In this document: one piece after another, positions 1 through 11,804 of the stretch | Position numbering within the stretch: position 1 is the first letter of the stretch | Layout: each line of letters starts with the position of its first letter | DNA from: Coffea arabica | Lineage: Eukaryota > Streptophyta > Magnoliopsida > Gentianales > Rubiaceae | Length of the DNA: 64,000 nucleotides | NCBI RefSeq assembly: GCF_036785885.1 | Contig: NC_092322.1 | Location: 15,956,466 to 16,020,465 of the forward strand | Reading direction: 5' to 3' | Translations under genes and position numbers: made by a program | The notes under the pieces: model-generated | What the model was told of the DNA's origin: nothing | Databases searched by the model: none | The model's input: only the letters and a program-made list of their open reading frames with translations

Positions 1-532
1 ATATCTAAAGAAAATCTTGTGGGGAAATTCGCTGTCATTAAATAGCTTTTATATATAAAAAAGAGTATAAAATTGGAATATATTTGAAAGCTATTAGAAT
101 GGAATAAATAGTTACAAGAATAATGCAAGGCAAATTATTTCCATTGCGTAAAAGCATAAAATTTGAGTAAACCAAAAAAAAAGTTTGGAGTAAACAAAGT
201 TAGAAGGAAAAACCTATTAAATGTTAAGGGCTTCAATGTCACATTGGTAAATAGGATGTCTATTGTGGATATGATGGGTGGATTTAGCCCGTTCGTTGAT
301 AAAAAATATCCTAATAAAATTAAATGATATACTATCAGTCCTGATGAAGAACCTATATATTAATAACATAATTTACATATTTACATGTTGCATATTCCAC
401 ATTTATCCATCCGAATCGTAGTTAAGCTAGAAATCCTGAAATCGTGGGCAAACTAGTGAGATCCAAAAGGAGAAACACTAAAGTCAGAAACCCCCCTTAG
501 AACTTAAAAAAGTATGGAATAGTGTAGACAAT
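1..532. other. Intergenic, no gene seen
   Basis: AT-rich sequence with short A and T runs. No reading frame with recognisable protein similarity and no terminal repeats were found up to the MITE target site at 533. Confidence 0.6.
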
Positions 533-540
533 GTATAGGT

Positions 541-939
541 AGGGCTGCAAACGAGTCGAGCCGAGTCGAGTTTTAGCCTTATCGAGTCGAGCCTTAACTT
601 AATTTCATCGAACTCGAACTCGAACTCAAGCTCGACGAGCTAGTAATTTTGAAGCTCGAGCTCGACTCGATTTAAGCCGAGCTTGAGCTCGAAAAAAATA
701 AAAATAATTATTTTATTTTTTAAAAAAATAAATAAAATAATATTTTTTCTTAATAAATAATAAAATATTAAGGATATTTATGTAATTTTACTATTAAAAT
801 AAAAAAAATATATATATATATATTCGAGCTCGCGAGCCGAGTTTAATGTTTTGAGCTCGAGCTCGAGCTCGATTTTGACTCGACCAGCTCGATCTCGACT
901 CAAGTTCGAATCGAGCGGCTCGATTCATTTGCACTCCCA
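541..939. mobile_element. hAT-type MITE with 8-bp target duplication
   Basis: A 399-bp non-coding element sits between two perfect copies of GTATAGGT (533-540 and 940-947), the 8-bp duplication expected of hAT elements. Its ends are imperfect inverted repeats: AGGGCTGCAAACGAGTCGAG on the left, and the complement of CTCGATTCATTTGCACTCCC on the right. The interior has many copies of the self-complementary GAGCTCGAGCTC type, so the transcript could fold strongly. There is no transposase, so it is non-autonomous. Confidence 0.85.
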
Positions 940-1078
940 GTATAGGTGTAGTCAACATGATGATGCTGGATGGTTTCATTGACTTCACAACAATGAAGAC
1001 TAGGCACATATTTCCTTTCATTACAAAACAAAAAAAAAATAAAGAAAAGAAAAGAAAGGAAGACTAGGTACAGTATTA

Positions 1079-1246
1079 TTTGCAAGGTTTGGAATCCCCA
1101 GAGTCTTGAAATGATCAGACACTCTGCCCAAAGAGGTCTCGTAAAATGCTTCTTGTGATAAATTATGGAGGTTTGGAAACCCCAAAATCTAGAAATCAAA
1201 CACTTTTGTGTAAAACAGGTCTCCTAAAATGCTTCTTCTGGTGATC
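1079..1246. repeat. Diverged tandem duplication, about 83-bp unit
   Basis: Two adjacent units each run from a GGTTTGGAA..CCCC motif through a CTAGAAAT/CTTGAAAT motif to GGTCTC.TAAAATGCTTCTT. The second copy differs by substitutions and small indels, so this is an old duplication. No coding role is seen. Confidence 0.65.
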
Positions 1247-2312
1247 ATTCTCCGTGCTAGTGGTGAATTACAAGGAAATGCTTGCAGATTAGGGAATGTC
1301 AAAACTCAAGAATACAAGTGACTCCTGTGATTATGGAATGTAAAAACTCATGAGTAGATTAGGGAATATCAAAACTCATGAATACAAATCAGTCTTGTTG
1401 CTGCCCCCGTGCCCTCAATCTAGTGAGGCCAATACAAAAAGTAGAGTAGGAGATGGGAATTGATAGGCATACGGTGCATTGGTTCAGAAAATTGGCTTCA
1501 GATATCCGATTCTGCTACCACAGAAAATCACGCGATGGAAGAAAAAGAAATACGTCCAATTAGAAGTCTGATTTGAGTTTTGCTCTATAAAATAAGATTG
1601 CAATTCCAATTAGTCTCTCCCATTCCCCTTTCCCCTCCATCTAACTTTTGAGTTATGAAGAAGTTATTAGTTAGTTGATCTACATAAATATTATTTTTAA
1701 GGATATTACTATGTTTGTTTTTCATTTTTTTTTGGTTAAATAATATCTCTTAGTGGTTAAACAGTGCATTTTTTGTTTAATTATTTCAATTTTCATCTAC
1801 CAAATGTCCCATTCAAATACTTGATTTTGCATCCTCGATCATTCCCTTATCATCCACAATAAATAAAATTGTACATATCTACATAGGATCCATATAAAAG
1901 TATAATATAGACATCTATTCATTTAAGCATCTTGATGTGAAAAGGATCACAGTTAAGATCTTGAAAAATAATAAAATAAAAAATTGGAAAAAAAAAAAAA
2001 AGAGTTTCACCCGATTCTAGCGCACTTCCCATATACATTGCACATGCATCGTTGATACCTATACTCCAATGTCCCTCTCGACTGTGAATTATTTTTTATT
2101 AGTAGACAATATCTTTTGTGTTTTTTTTTCTTTTCCTTTCCAAAATTCCATTTAAGTTAAGAGTTTGATCCTCTCACCTATGTGCTTAGGTAGGGAAAGA
2201 TATAAGGGTTGCAAGTTGCAACCTCGGTTAGGTCATTCTTTCAAGAAGAAGGCTCCATTGTTATCCTTTCCCTTTTTTTTTTTTTAATGGCCTGCCATCT
2301 CTTTTCATACCG

Positions 2313-2409
2313 TTTCTATCCCTAACTGTTAGGTACTATATATTTGAATTGTGAATTGTACCCTTTCTATCCCTAACTGTTAGGTACTATATATTTGAAT
2401 TGTGAATTT
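2313..2409. repeat. Near-perfect 51-bp-period direct repeat
   Basis: A 45-base block that begins TTTCTATCCCTAACTGTTAG recurs with a 51-base period. The copies are essentially identical, which indicates a recent slippage or short tandem duplication. Confidence 0.8.
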
Positions 2410-3403
2410 GACAATAGGGAAAATTCTAACAGTTTTCCTTTGACCACTGGATCTAAGTTCTTCATACACATAGATCATCTTGTGTGCTTTACGTGAAGCA
2501 ATATCAAGTCTAATAGAGTTACTGTTCCTCTAAGCTTGTTCTACTAAATTTCTCCACGCTTGAATTGTCTGCTTTTGAGCAGACTAAGCCAGCCATAGAT
2601 GGTTAACCTTGACAGGTCAGTGGGGTGTCACTAACATTTTTTTATCTTCTTTCAGATCTAATTGATTATGATGATTTGATGATACTATTAAACCTAAGTT
2701 AATTACCTATCATTAAACTACTACAATTCCTCAAAATCTATTTACTATAAGATCTAGATGCATTCTTTACTTGGTATAGATGTTGTTGCAACAAAAATAC
2801 ATACTTGGGCAATAGTTTTTTTTTTTTTTTTTTTGTAAATTAATACATAGCATGAGGAATCACGTGACACTCAATTATAATTGCTTTTTAGATTACTTAT
2901 ACCCAAAAAAGATGAATATTTTTGGGGCTCAAAGTGTTAATTCTTTTGTGTTATAAACAACAAAACAAAGGTTGTTTAGACTGTAATATATCATTAGTTC
3001 CACTGAATTTAAGGATCAAACAAATAATGGAATCATACCCTAGGCACATACCTCAACAACTCAAGTTTATATGGTGCCAGTTTATACCAAGTAAGTACTA
3101 CATTTTATCATATCACTCTTGATAGAGTGAGATTATTTTGTATTATATTTGTAGTGTAGTTTTCCTCTGCTATTAGTGTGGATATCTCTCTTTGTGGAGT
3201 TGAGTTTACTACTAAATTAAAGGCATGAAACAAGTAGAAGGCGAATTAATATTCGAACTGGTGCAACTTGCTGAATTGGAAACTTTTGCACAATTTGCCT
3301 CTGATCTCAATAAAGCTACTCAGAATCAATTAGCAAGAGGTCAAGATTGTATAATTATTATTATTATTTAGTCAACGTTAATGTTCACCTTTTAAAAAGA
3401 TAA

Positions 3404-4415
3404 GGGATAATTTCAAAAACCTCCCCTGAGGTTTTTGACAATTTCACTAACCTCTCTTCAGATTTGAATAATTACACTAACCTCCTTTCATGTAGTAAAA
3501 TGACTATAATATCCTTCACTTATAAATAATTCCTACAAACAAAAAAACTCTACAATTACAACTAGTCTTTTATTCTAAAACAACTGTTGCCACACAAACT
3601 AAACTCTGAGTTCTATCTTTCTGACTCTTTCTCCTACCTTCTTTCTCTTACATCTCTTTTTTCACAAATAGACACACTCTCTCTTTTTTGTTTTCTTTTT
3701 TTTTTTTATAAGTATTATTGAATTGAAATTACAAAATGACAAGTTGTCGGATCATATTTGTTGTCAAGGTGAAAAAGATGGCGGTCATACAGAGTACATA
3801 CAAGAAAATAAAAATGATAGCTAAAAAGGAAATGTGGATTAAAGAAGGTTATGATATTATACCAATTATATAAAAAAGAATTTTGAGATATAAAACTATA
3901 ATCAAATTTGCCTAGAGACATGGGATGTGGTCTCTAGTGTTACTTTTAATTGCTCTGTGTTGGTATTCTTGGTAAATTACATTATTTTAGTAACAACAAG
4001 GTTAAATAGTGACATTGGTCAATTCAAACATTGAATTAGGCAAAAAAGAAATGAGGCTAAATATTAGGTTGAATGCAGACTTTAATTGTCACAGTTGATC
4101 TGCATGGGAAGCTTTGGGGCGGCAATAGTAGGCTATAAAATTGTAAGAATATGGGAATTAAGGTGAAGTGGTTTATTGAGTTCGTTAGGGTGATGGTTAT
4201 GTCGTTTACAATAGTTGTAATGTAAAAGAAATTTATTAGTTTGTTTTTCCCCATTCTAAGTAACAAAGGGGTGTTTTAGGATTTTTGAAGAGAAAGTTAA
4301 CATATTGGGTCTATATTGTTACTGAAATGCTAATCATAGGGGAGGTAGGTGTAATTTTTTAAATTAGAAGGGAGCTTCCTACAATAGTCAGAAACCTCCC
4401 CTCTGAAATTATCCC
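3404..4415. mobile_element. Non-autonomous Mutator-type (MULE) element
   Basis: The 1012-bp element begins GGGATAATTTCA and ends in its inverse (TGAAATTATCCC). It is flanked by perfect 9-bp duplications, AAAAGATAA, at 3395-3403 and 4416-4424. A 9-bp duplication is diagnostic of the Mutator superfamily. The left-end text (CCTCCCCTGAGG, CACTAACCTCC) is a motif common in dispersed plant repeats. No transposase reading frame is present inside. Confidence 0.88.
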
Positions 4416-4654
4416 AAAAGATAAAGATGGTAGTCATTCATTTGTAAACTCTCTAACGCTTTTGCTTCAATTATTAATTACAATTTTTGAAGAGAAACTG
4501 AAAAATGTATGTTTTTTTGGTCATATGTAATTGTTCGCGCGAATTTCTTGGTAGGGTTATTTTATTTAAACCGAGGTGCCAAGATTTTGGGGTTTTTGAG
4601 GGTTTAAACAGAGGCTTGATGGCCGCTAGTGGCTGAGGCATCAGCCCTGCTGGA

Positions 4655-4725
4655 GTGGAAGAAGAAGGAAAAAGAAGAAGAAGAAGAAGAGAAGGAAAAA
4701 GAAAAGAAAGGAAGGAAAAGACAAA
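4655..4725 (+). repeat. Purine-only GAA/GGA-rich tract
   Basis: About 65 bases of almost pure A and G, including five consecutive GAA triplets. It lies near the start of the LTR-like region. It could be a low-complexity purine tract or a remnant polypurine tract. No other function is visible. Confidence 0.6.
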
Positions 4726-5278
4726 ATGAATGGGCTAATGTTTTATTTTTTGGTAGGCCCCATTTTCAGTTGGGCTAGAGGTTTCCTTTTCTTGGTTTTA
4801 ATCTGGGCTTTGGGGAAACTTTTTTCATTTCGGCTTGTTTCTCTTTTAATAAAGATAGCCTGCATTTTTCTTTTGGGCCGAAGGCGTCCAACCCAAGCAA
4901 TTAAAAATAAATGGCCCAGAACCTTTCTTCTTGCCCAAATCAGTAACCAAAATTTTTATTTTAGCCCCTGATCTTTGGAATAGTTTTATTGTGACCCAAA
5001 AATTTTAAATTTATTTCATTTAGGCCCTTACTTTAATTGTAATTTGGTCTCTGAACTTTATCTTTATTTAATTTTGACCCCTAAATTTTAAGAAATTTAT
5101 ATTTTTGACCCAAAATTTTCTAGTTTTTTCAATTTAATCCCATATGACTTTTTGACTCTCTTTATTACAATTATTTCTCTTCTTTAATAGCTAATTATGT
5201 TACTTTTGAATGTATTCAACTTGTAATTTTAGAGGTCCTTAAGTTTCTTTATATTTGATATATTAATATGAATTTAGT

Positions 5279-5280
5279 AC

Positions 5281-5321
<41 letters not shown>
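5279..5321 (+). repeat. (TTA)n microsatellite
   Basis: About fourteen uninterrupted TTA/ATT triplets inside the LTR-like region. Confidence 0.9.
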
Positions 5322-7386
5322 TTCAATTAAATTGGTGTCATAATTCTATTGTTCATTTTGAGCATAAATAGGGCAACTTGGGTCCATTTAGTCACCACTT
5401 CAAAAAAAAGGTATTCCTATTATTATTTCAATGTCAGTTATGTGCTTTTATGTGCTCCTACGTGCTTCTATATGTTTATACATTTTTACATGCTTTGTTA
5501 TTTATTTAATTCAAATGTTTATTTAAATTTTCTTATGTTTGTTTAGTTAATTTTATAATTATTTGGGAGGTGTTTAAATACCTCAAGATGTAATAGATAG
5601 GTAATATTTTGTAAAAAAAATTGTAATTAGATAGACTATTGTAATAGATAGAATAGATAGGTTTATTTTCTTATATTTTCCCATTTTAGATTGTAGTCAG
5701 ACTCCCCGTTATAATAGATAGGTTTTGCGTGTTTACGTGTTTATGTGATTTATGTGTTATGTGCTTTATCCGCTTTCCTTAGGTTTTTTACATCTAGATA
5801 TTATGTTTTATGTGTTACATGCTACGTGCTCTTATATGTTTATTTGTTTTAATTTATGCCTTATTCGTTTTATTATGTATTATTAATGCATGACTTCACC
5901 ACACTAGTCCAACGCTAGTTGTGGCTTCTCTCTCCGCCTACTTGCTAGTCTAATGCTAGCAAGGTCTTTTACAAATGGATTAGTTCAACGCTAGACCCTT
6001 AAGTCGTTCACGCATTAGATTTATTTTTTGTGTGACATTCATTACATTTTCATGCATTTTTTGTTTTAGGATATTTTCTCATTTGCATGATATTGCCTAT
6101 TATATTATCCCCCACCCTATATATGTATTAATCATATCATTTAGGATTACATCTCATTTAAGAAATTGTAAAATAAGCTCGTTCATTTGCTTATTTAGAT
6201 TAAAAAAATTTATCTTTTGAACATGGAAAATGGGCAATTATAACATTTTAGTTTAAATACCCCGTTAATCCCTACACAGGAAAACTATGTTACGAGTTTT
6301 TACTTCCCATACCCATTATATTGCACTCCCTATTCCTTGATCACTTATATTTATATATATAATTTAATTTTCTTTTCTTTTGAATTTCACTTTTGCATAC
6401 TTGTGATCCTTTCAAGGGATTATTTTTTGCCTTCGCAATTAATGTGATCGATATCAATTAAACCATTGAATGGACATTTTGTCCATTTCAATACTTTCTA
6501 TAAATTTAGACTTGCATCCATGTAGGAAACATCCAAATGTGATAAATTTAAGGGTTAGATTAGAGAAATTCTAGCTAAATCACGCAACAAGCTTAGATTT
6601 GGTTGAAAGGATGCCTTAGATTTGAGCTGATCATACCTTTGCCTTCCGTTTCTTCAATCGTGACTGTCGAGTTCATTTTTCTCTTGTTTTCGAAAATCGG
6701 GAGTTGTTGAAAAGGATTTTATATATTTTTTATTTTTATCAAAAAATATTTTTTTTGGTGACTTGGTACACCCAAACTCAATACCAAGTGGCGACTCCTA
6801 TTTTTCTTAAAAACCCTTTTAGACTAAATTTTGGGTCCAAACTATCGCATTCTTTAAAGTTCCATTTTAGGCCTTTTTTCACTTATTTTAAAATAAAAAT
6901 CACATCTTTTGTAAACATGCTTTTCATCGCGAAAAATGGGGGGTGACAGTCAATTCTAAAAAATCTAAAATTGTGTTTAATTTGGCTTCTTTATACATTG
7001 TTTTGAGTTCACATGAGCTTTTATCGAATTGAGCTCGATTGAATTTTTCACATACAAATTTGTCCCTTAAATTAGTAAGAAAATATTTAATCAAATCATT
7101 AGAAATATCATATGTGGTTATTTGGGCCACACAAAATATATATTCTAACATGATGTCGTCAACCAAGCTTATAGTTGGACAATAAGATACGTGAGATTTT
7201 ATTCTTTGTTAATCATCCATTATAAGTTCTTTTTTATTCATCCATTACAATGGATAGCTTCTAGATATGATTGATTATGCAAGCTAATGCTCCACAGTCA
7301 GGAGCAGCTGTTTCAAAGCCATTTCTTGGGTTGCCCTTCGGCAACTAACAACGCCTGCACAATCCATAAGGTCCACTAAACTTGTT

Positions 7387-9919
7387 TCATGTTCTCAATT
7401 TTCGCTTGAGGAGGACAAAAATAACAACCATATCCTGATTCTCAGGGTTAAAGAGAGAGGAAGACTCTGCAAGTTTCTGCGTAAACAGTTCAAACAATTC
7501 ATCCATGATATCACTTCCAAATTGTTTCACTAGAAGTCCCTCTAATGCAGCTCTGAAGTACAAAGCAATTCCACTAGGGTTGGAGAAAACCACATGCTTT
7601 CCTGGAATGCTTAATATCTCCAGTCTCTGAACATTTAGATGTTCATTTGCCTTCATCAGGGTCTTTATCTCATTAGGAGATGGGAGATATAGTGGCAAGT
7701 TGAACATATCCACTTTCAATTCATCGACCAATCCCTGCAATAGGTGCATCTTAGTATTTAAAGTACTTTTTTTTTGTTAGCCAAAACTATGGTCGAAATT
7801 CGAAGATAAACTTCGACCAAAACTCATTCTTATATAGTATATGAAAAATAAAGAAATTGTAAAATTAAAAATTCCTACTCATGGATTTGCAACTGCTATT
7901 TTTAAGCTGAAGACATGTTTCAGAAATTATGGAACATAGTTAATAGCTTACTCGTGACCAAGGAGGTATTCCATTCATTCTCTGCCATTGGTATATTATG
8001 CCTGATTTGGTTGATTTCCTGTATCCATTTTGTTTCATCCTGGATATTTTTATTAATCAGAAGAAATGTTGGAAAAAGAGATTGGTGCCTTGTTGTGACG
8101 CTTTTGGGCCAGCCTTAATTATCCGGTATGATTTCTATTCTGTCCATCTTATGGAACATATGAAGCTCACTTCCATCCAATACTTTGTACCTTTTTATTT
8201 CAGCGAAATAAGTACATAAGTTTAGAGGGTAAGGACTTAATATCAAAATAATGTCTTATATTTGCAAATAGGAATGAAAAACGAACGAAACTATATATTA
8301 TACTTGAATTGATGTTGAAATAGTAAAAGCTAATTTGCGCTTAGTTCACCAATTAATCAAACCAAACACAAACAATATTTTGTATCCAATAAAATTTCAA
8401 ATTTGAAATCGAGCTTGGCTGACTTAACATAGTATATGAAATTTATATGTGAAAATTTTAATTGAGTTTGACTTGATAGAAGCTCATCTAAATTCAGCGT
8501 AATAAATAAATGAATTAAATTTAAGTACAATTTTAAACTCTTTAGAATAGATAGACAAGTTTGACAACTTGAGTGCTTGGCTCAATTAGCTTCATTCATA
8601 ACCCTATTTGCAAGTAAAAATTTTGAAATTTTTTGTGGGGCAAATGTAAAATGTCAAAAATATTTCCACAGAATACCAGATTCTCAATGTTCAAGCTTGG
8701 GGAGAAGGGCAAGTAATTAATATCAGAATAATTTCTTAAGGCTAAATTATAATACAAATAGACTTTTTAAAATTCATAAGAGGGAAAATAAAATTTTTAA
8801 AATTCTTGAGGGGGTGGCTGCCCCTCCCTGCAAAGATCCGATCCAATAAAACTCTTGTCTCGCAGGTTCATAGAAGTGTTAAAAAAGAATTGCAAATGTC
8901 ATTTGAATTAAAAAAAATGAATAATTTAACTATCTAAAACTATTTAGGATATATTAGATGATAATTCGAATTTAATATTATTCAAGTGATAAAAAAATCA
9001 ATATTCTATGTTGCATCCCTGCATTGAGATGTATTCACATAGAGTTCTTAGTTGAAGAAGATCTGAAACTAATGAAATCTAACCTTCTTAGCCAAGTCCA
9101 TGAGGCAAGATCCTAGAACTTCAAATTCTTTCTCTGTGACGATAGTTGTCTGAGATTCGCGGATGGCATCAGGGACAGCAGGAATAACAAGGGCCATCAG
9201 CCCTCCATCGACTAGCTCGTGTGCCCTTGCATTCAGAAATGACTCCAAGTCATTTGCAAATTGAGATGCATAAACCTCAAGAACTTTCTTTTTGGCCCCT
9301 CCGTGGTGAATCTTTCCTTTGTTCCATGCAGGGGACGTGTTGTCTGTAACCTCTTTTGGCACATCTGAAAGCCAGTGAAGTGCGCAAGATGAGTGAGCAA
9401 AATGAAGGGATGCCTTTGGGAGCAAAACCTTGTGGAAGTCACCAGGCACTCCAGCTGCAAGGTAGTGTCTCTCTGGCGGAAGTGAAGCAAAAAGTGTGTT
9501 GAAATCATTAGATATATGGTCATTAAAAAAGACTTGAAACTCAGGGACTTCAGATGCTAGTCCCTCTTTTCTGAGTTTTTCCTCCAGGGCTTCTCTTATC
9601 ACTTTCATGGCCACAAATGTATTTGGTCCTGTAGAACAGCCAAAATCTGCTATGCGAAATGGATGCACAGAGGTTGAAGAAAGTTGCTTGACATCAAGTT
9701 CTTTGTCAATCTCTTCTTTGATAAGTTCTTTTGCAACGTCTACTGCTCCTCTCTGCCACAAAAAAACAAAAGAAAATAAATAAAATCTTTACGTAAGTCT
9801 TATAGACCTTAGACATTTATAATGAGGTAATTGCAGTTTAAACTAGCAACCTGATAGGATGAGTTTTGGGCATAGCTTTGAGGTCCATTTCCTCCATTCA
9901 TGGCATATACTTGAGGCAT
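7387..9919 (-). CDS. SABATH family SAM-dependent carboxyl methyltransferase
   Basis: Members transfer a methyl group from S-adenosylmethionine to carboxyl groups or ring nitrogens of small plant metabolites (salicylate, jasmonate, loganate, xanthosine types). They are usually cytosolic. Three exons are read: 9851-9919 (ATG, first residues MPQVYAMNGGNGPQSYAQ), 9084-9752 and 7387-7734. Donors are GT and acceptors AG, and all junctions keep frame. The predicted length of 361 aa is normal for the family. Visible hallmarks are the N-terminal MNGGNGPQSYAQNSSYQ, the SAM-binding ADFGCSTGPNTF (residues about 58-69), the SLHFAHSSCALHWLSDVP segment with the active-site Trp, and the C-terminal VFVLLKRK-like end. 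The second intron is 1349 bp and holds a hAT MITE. A damaged direct duplicate lies at 25388-29220. The substrate cannot be read from sequence. Confidence 0.9.
8268..8605. mobile_element. hAT-like MITE in SABATH intron 2
   Basis: The 338-bp non-coding element is flanked by perfect ATTTGCAA octamers (8260-8267 and 8606-8613). Its ends are loosely inverted (AGGAATGAA against TTCATTCATAACCCT). The orthologous element with the same octamers and length is at 27601-27938 in the pseudogene, so it inserted before the duplication. Confidence 0.72.
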
Positions 9920-9976
9920 TTTTTCTATCTATATCTCTTCTCTTACCATGTCTTGATGCCTCTGCCTAGATGGTTT

Positions 9977-9984
9977 AATTTATA
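9977..9984 (-). promoter_or_regulatory. Candidate TATA box of the SABATH gene
   Basis: On the minus strand TATAAATT lies about 60 bases upstream of the ATG, a plausible core-promoter spacing for a plant gene. The motif is conserved in the duplicate near 29548-29555, where about 275 bp of extra sequence separates it from the ATG. Placement is by motif only. Confidence 0.45.
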
Positions 9985-10071
9985 CTAGGCAGAGGCTTAG
10001 GCTTAAGTGTTGTCTTTTAGCCCTTTAAACGACGGGCACTTCTACTAATAAATAGCAATCCTAATCTACCA

Positions 10072-10193
10072 ACTAGATAAGAGAACAACTCAAGATCTCC
10101 ATTGATGCCAAGTGTCAAGGTTTCATTTGACCGACTAGATAAAAGAACAACTCAAGTTCTCCATTGATGCCAAGTGTCAAGGTCTCATTTGAG
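10072..10193. repeat. 62-bp tandem duplication
   Basis: Two adjacent 62-bp units start at ACTAGATAA and contain CTCCATTGATGCCAAGTGTC. They differ at a handful of positions. They lie just upstream of the SABATH duplication boundary. Confidence 0.8.
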
Positions 10194-10199
10194 GAGACA

Positions 10200-10679
10200 A
10201 ATTTCATTTCTTTATTTTGGACATTAAAGAGAGAGAAATGTCTATTTGAGCCTTGGTATTCAAGTTCAAAGGCCTAATAGTTCCTTACTATTTAGGGGCT
10301 AATTGGTAAAAATAGTTTAATTATTTTCATTTGATTCTTTTGTTTGGTTTTTAGTTGGTGAGAAAGGTCAATTGAATCCTTTTATGAAAACTAGCTCTTT
10401 AAATAGTTGCTAACTATTTAGGGTTATTTTTGTCCATTTAAAATTATTCCTTTTATATTTTCCTAGTCAAATCCAAATAGTTGTAGACTATTTGTGTGTC
10501 CTTTTATCACATGGGGTGTTTTGAATTATATTATATTTATTAAATATTCCTAATTATAATATAAATTAACGGAGTCATACCCGTTAGAACTAATGTTCCT
10601 GTGTCATGGCCGTTAGTATGACTGATGCTGATAATGTAGGTTAGTCAACACCAACTTAACGGTCTTATTAGTCAGTCAA
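10200..10679. other. Intergenic, origin unclear
   Basis: AT-rich sequence with several near-palindromes of the AAATAGTT..AACTATTT type. No gene is recognised. The 5' terminus of the large Helitron may lie in or just after this stretch but could not be identified. Confidence 0.4.
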
Positions 10680-10768
10680 GTTCTTCTTCATTTAGGCAGA
10701 GTTTCCTTCCTCTTTCTTTGCGTCGCGTAGCCTCTTCCTTTCCGTCGATTAGTATAGGCAGCTATATG

Positions 10769-11046
10769 AGCCTGCAAAATCTTCAGTTTTCAACGAATTC
10801 GTTCAACAACTAATTGTCCTTCCTTTTGATTGCAACCCACAAATTCCTCCATACGCACGTGAATTTTTGTTTTACCCCAAAAATTAGGTCACTGAAATTT
10901 CTTTTCCCCAAAATCTGCGAGCCTACTAAATCTTCAGTTTTCTGCCAATTGCTCCGGCAACTAATTGTACTTCCTTTCGATTGACTCCCAAAAAATCCTC
11001 CTTATCCACGTGAATTCTTCTTTTCCCCCAAAAACTGCTGATTTTA
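10769..11046 (+). repeat. Diverged tandem repeat in Helitron leader
   Basis: Two consecutive blocks (about 10769-10916 and 10917-11046) share an order of motifs: AAATCTTCAGTTTTC, CAACTAATTGT.CTTCCTTT, CACGTGAATT and a run of CCCCAAAA. They differ by many substitutions. Their position ahead of the coding exons suggests leader or promoter sequence. Confidence 0.7.
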
Positions 11047-11804
11047 GGTATGGCTGCTGTAGCGAGTTATCATCCATGGTACAGCTTTCAGAACTTACTA
11101 TTTCCAGCGTTATATATACCTTTGTTTCCCACTTTTGCCGGTATTCAGAAGAGGAGCAAACAAAATCTAGGTATGTTTCTATTTTCTCTCTTCCTATTTT
11201 TGAGTTGCAATTTTTTTAGTTTGAATGTTCTTCCCTCCTGTTTATTATTGGCTTCCGTTAATTACACACTATCATGTGTTTGATATTATGCATAAAAGAA
11301 TGATTATGATGGTAATTTATCGATTAACTTATGCTTATTTTTTTTCTCTGTTTTTATTGATTTCAAATGTTGCCCGACTTTTGCCAACATTCAGTCGAGC
11401 AAAGAAAATATAGGTATGTTTCTATTTTCTCTCCTTCTATTTTGAACTGCAATTTTTTAGTTTCATTGTTCTTGCATCTGTCTATTGCCTTCCGTTAATT
11501 AAGGACCTCTATGTGTTTGATGTTATGCTATGATGGTTATTTTTCGGATTAGCTTATGTTTATTTTTTTATCTGTTTTTAATTTCAAATGCTATTTGATG
11601 TTGTTAGCTGTTTATGTATTGAAAAATTACATAATTTAGTATTATTGTAGTTTGGGTTATTAAGGTAGTCATTTATAAATATTAGTTAGTTTTAGCTATT
11701 CTAGGATGCTTTGATTTTGTCATTGTCGTGTGTTTTTTGCTTAGTATCTTACTTTCTTTATAGTATTTATCGTAAAATTAGATTTTGATCTTTTGTGTTT
11801 CAAA

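Larger units (their letters stand above)
948..3394. other. Intergenic with small local duplications
   Basis: No supported gene. The stretch holds homopolymer T and A runs and two local duplications that are listed separately. Short open frames here have no recognisable domain. Confidence 0.55.
4450..6948 (+). mobile_element. LTR-like sequence, probable solo LTR (5' end unresolved)
   Basis: About 2.4 kb of AT-rich sequence ends at a CGCGAAAAATGGGGGGTGACA terminus that resembles LTR 3' ends of plant Ty3/Gypsy (Tat/Ogre-like) elements. No gag or pol coding sequence lies on either side and no primer-binding site follows the end, which suggests a solo LTR. The same terminus recurs at 24949 in the duplicated copy. 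I could not place the 5' TG end or a target duplication. The class assignment is an inference from terminal motifs. Confidence 0.5.
5415..10047. repeat. Segmental duplication, copy 1
   Basis: This 4.6-kb unit matches 23430-29622 in the same orientation. It includes the distal part of the LTR-like sequence, the whole SABATH gene with both introns, and about 130 bp upstream of its start codon. Similarity begins around CTATTATTATTTCAATGTCA and stops near AATAAATA. Copy 2 is longer because of later insertions. The breakpoints were placed by eye. Confidence 0.85.

Noticed and set aside
2130-2240. Possible second SINE (B-box-like GGATCAAACTC on the minus strand with an A run)
   Set aside because: No A box and no target duplication were found.
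4425-4560. TG start and 5-bp target duplication for the LTR-like region
   Set aside because: No TG-initial site is preceded by a match to the GTCAA that follows the 3' end, so the 5' boundary was left open.
9233-9523. 96-aa frame within SABATH exon 2 in another frame
   Set aside because: Overlap shadow of the SABATH coding sequence. The same shadow appears in the pseudogene at 28546.
10040-10760. Candidate 5' TC ends of the large Helitron
   Set aside because: Several A|TC dinucleotides exist, but none has supporting terminal similarity or a paralogous empty site.
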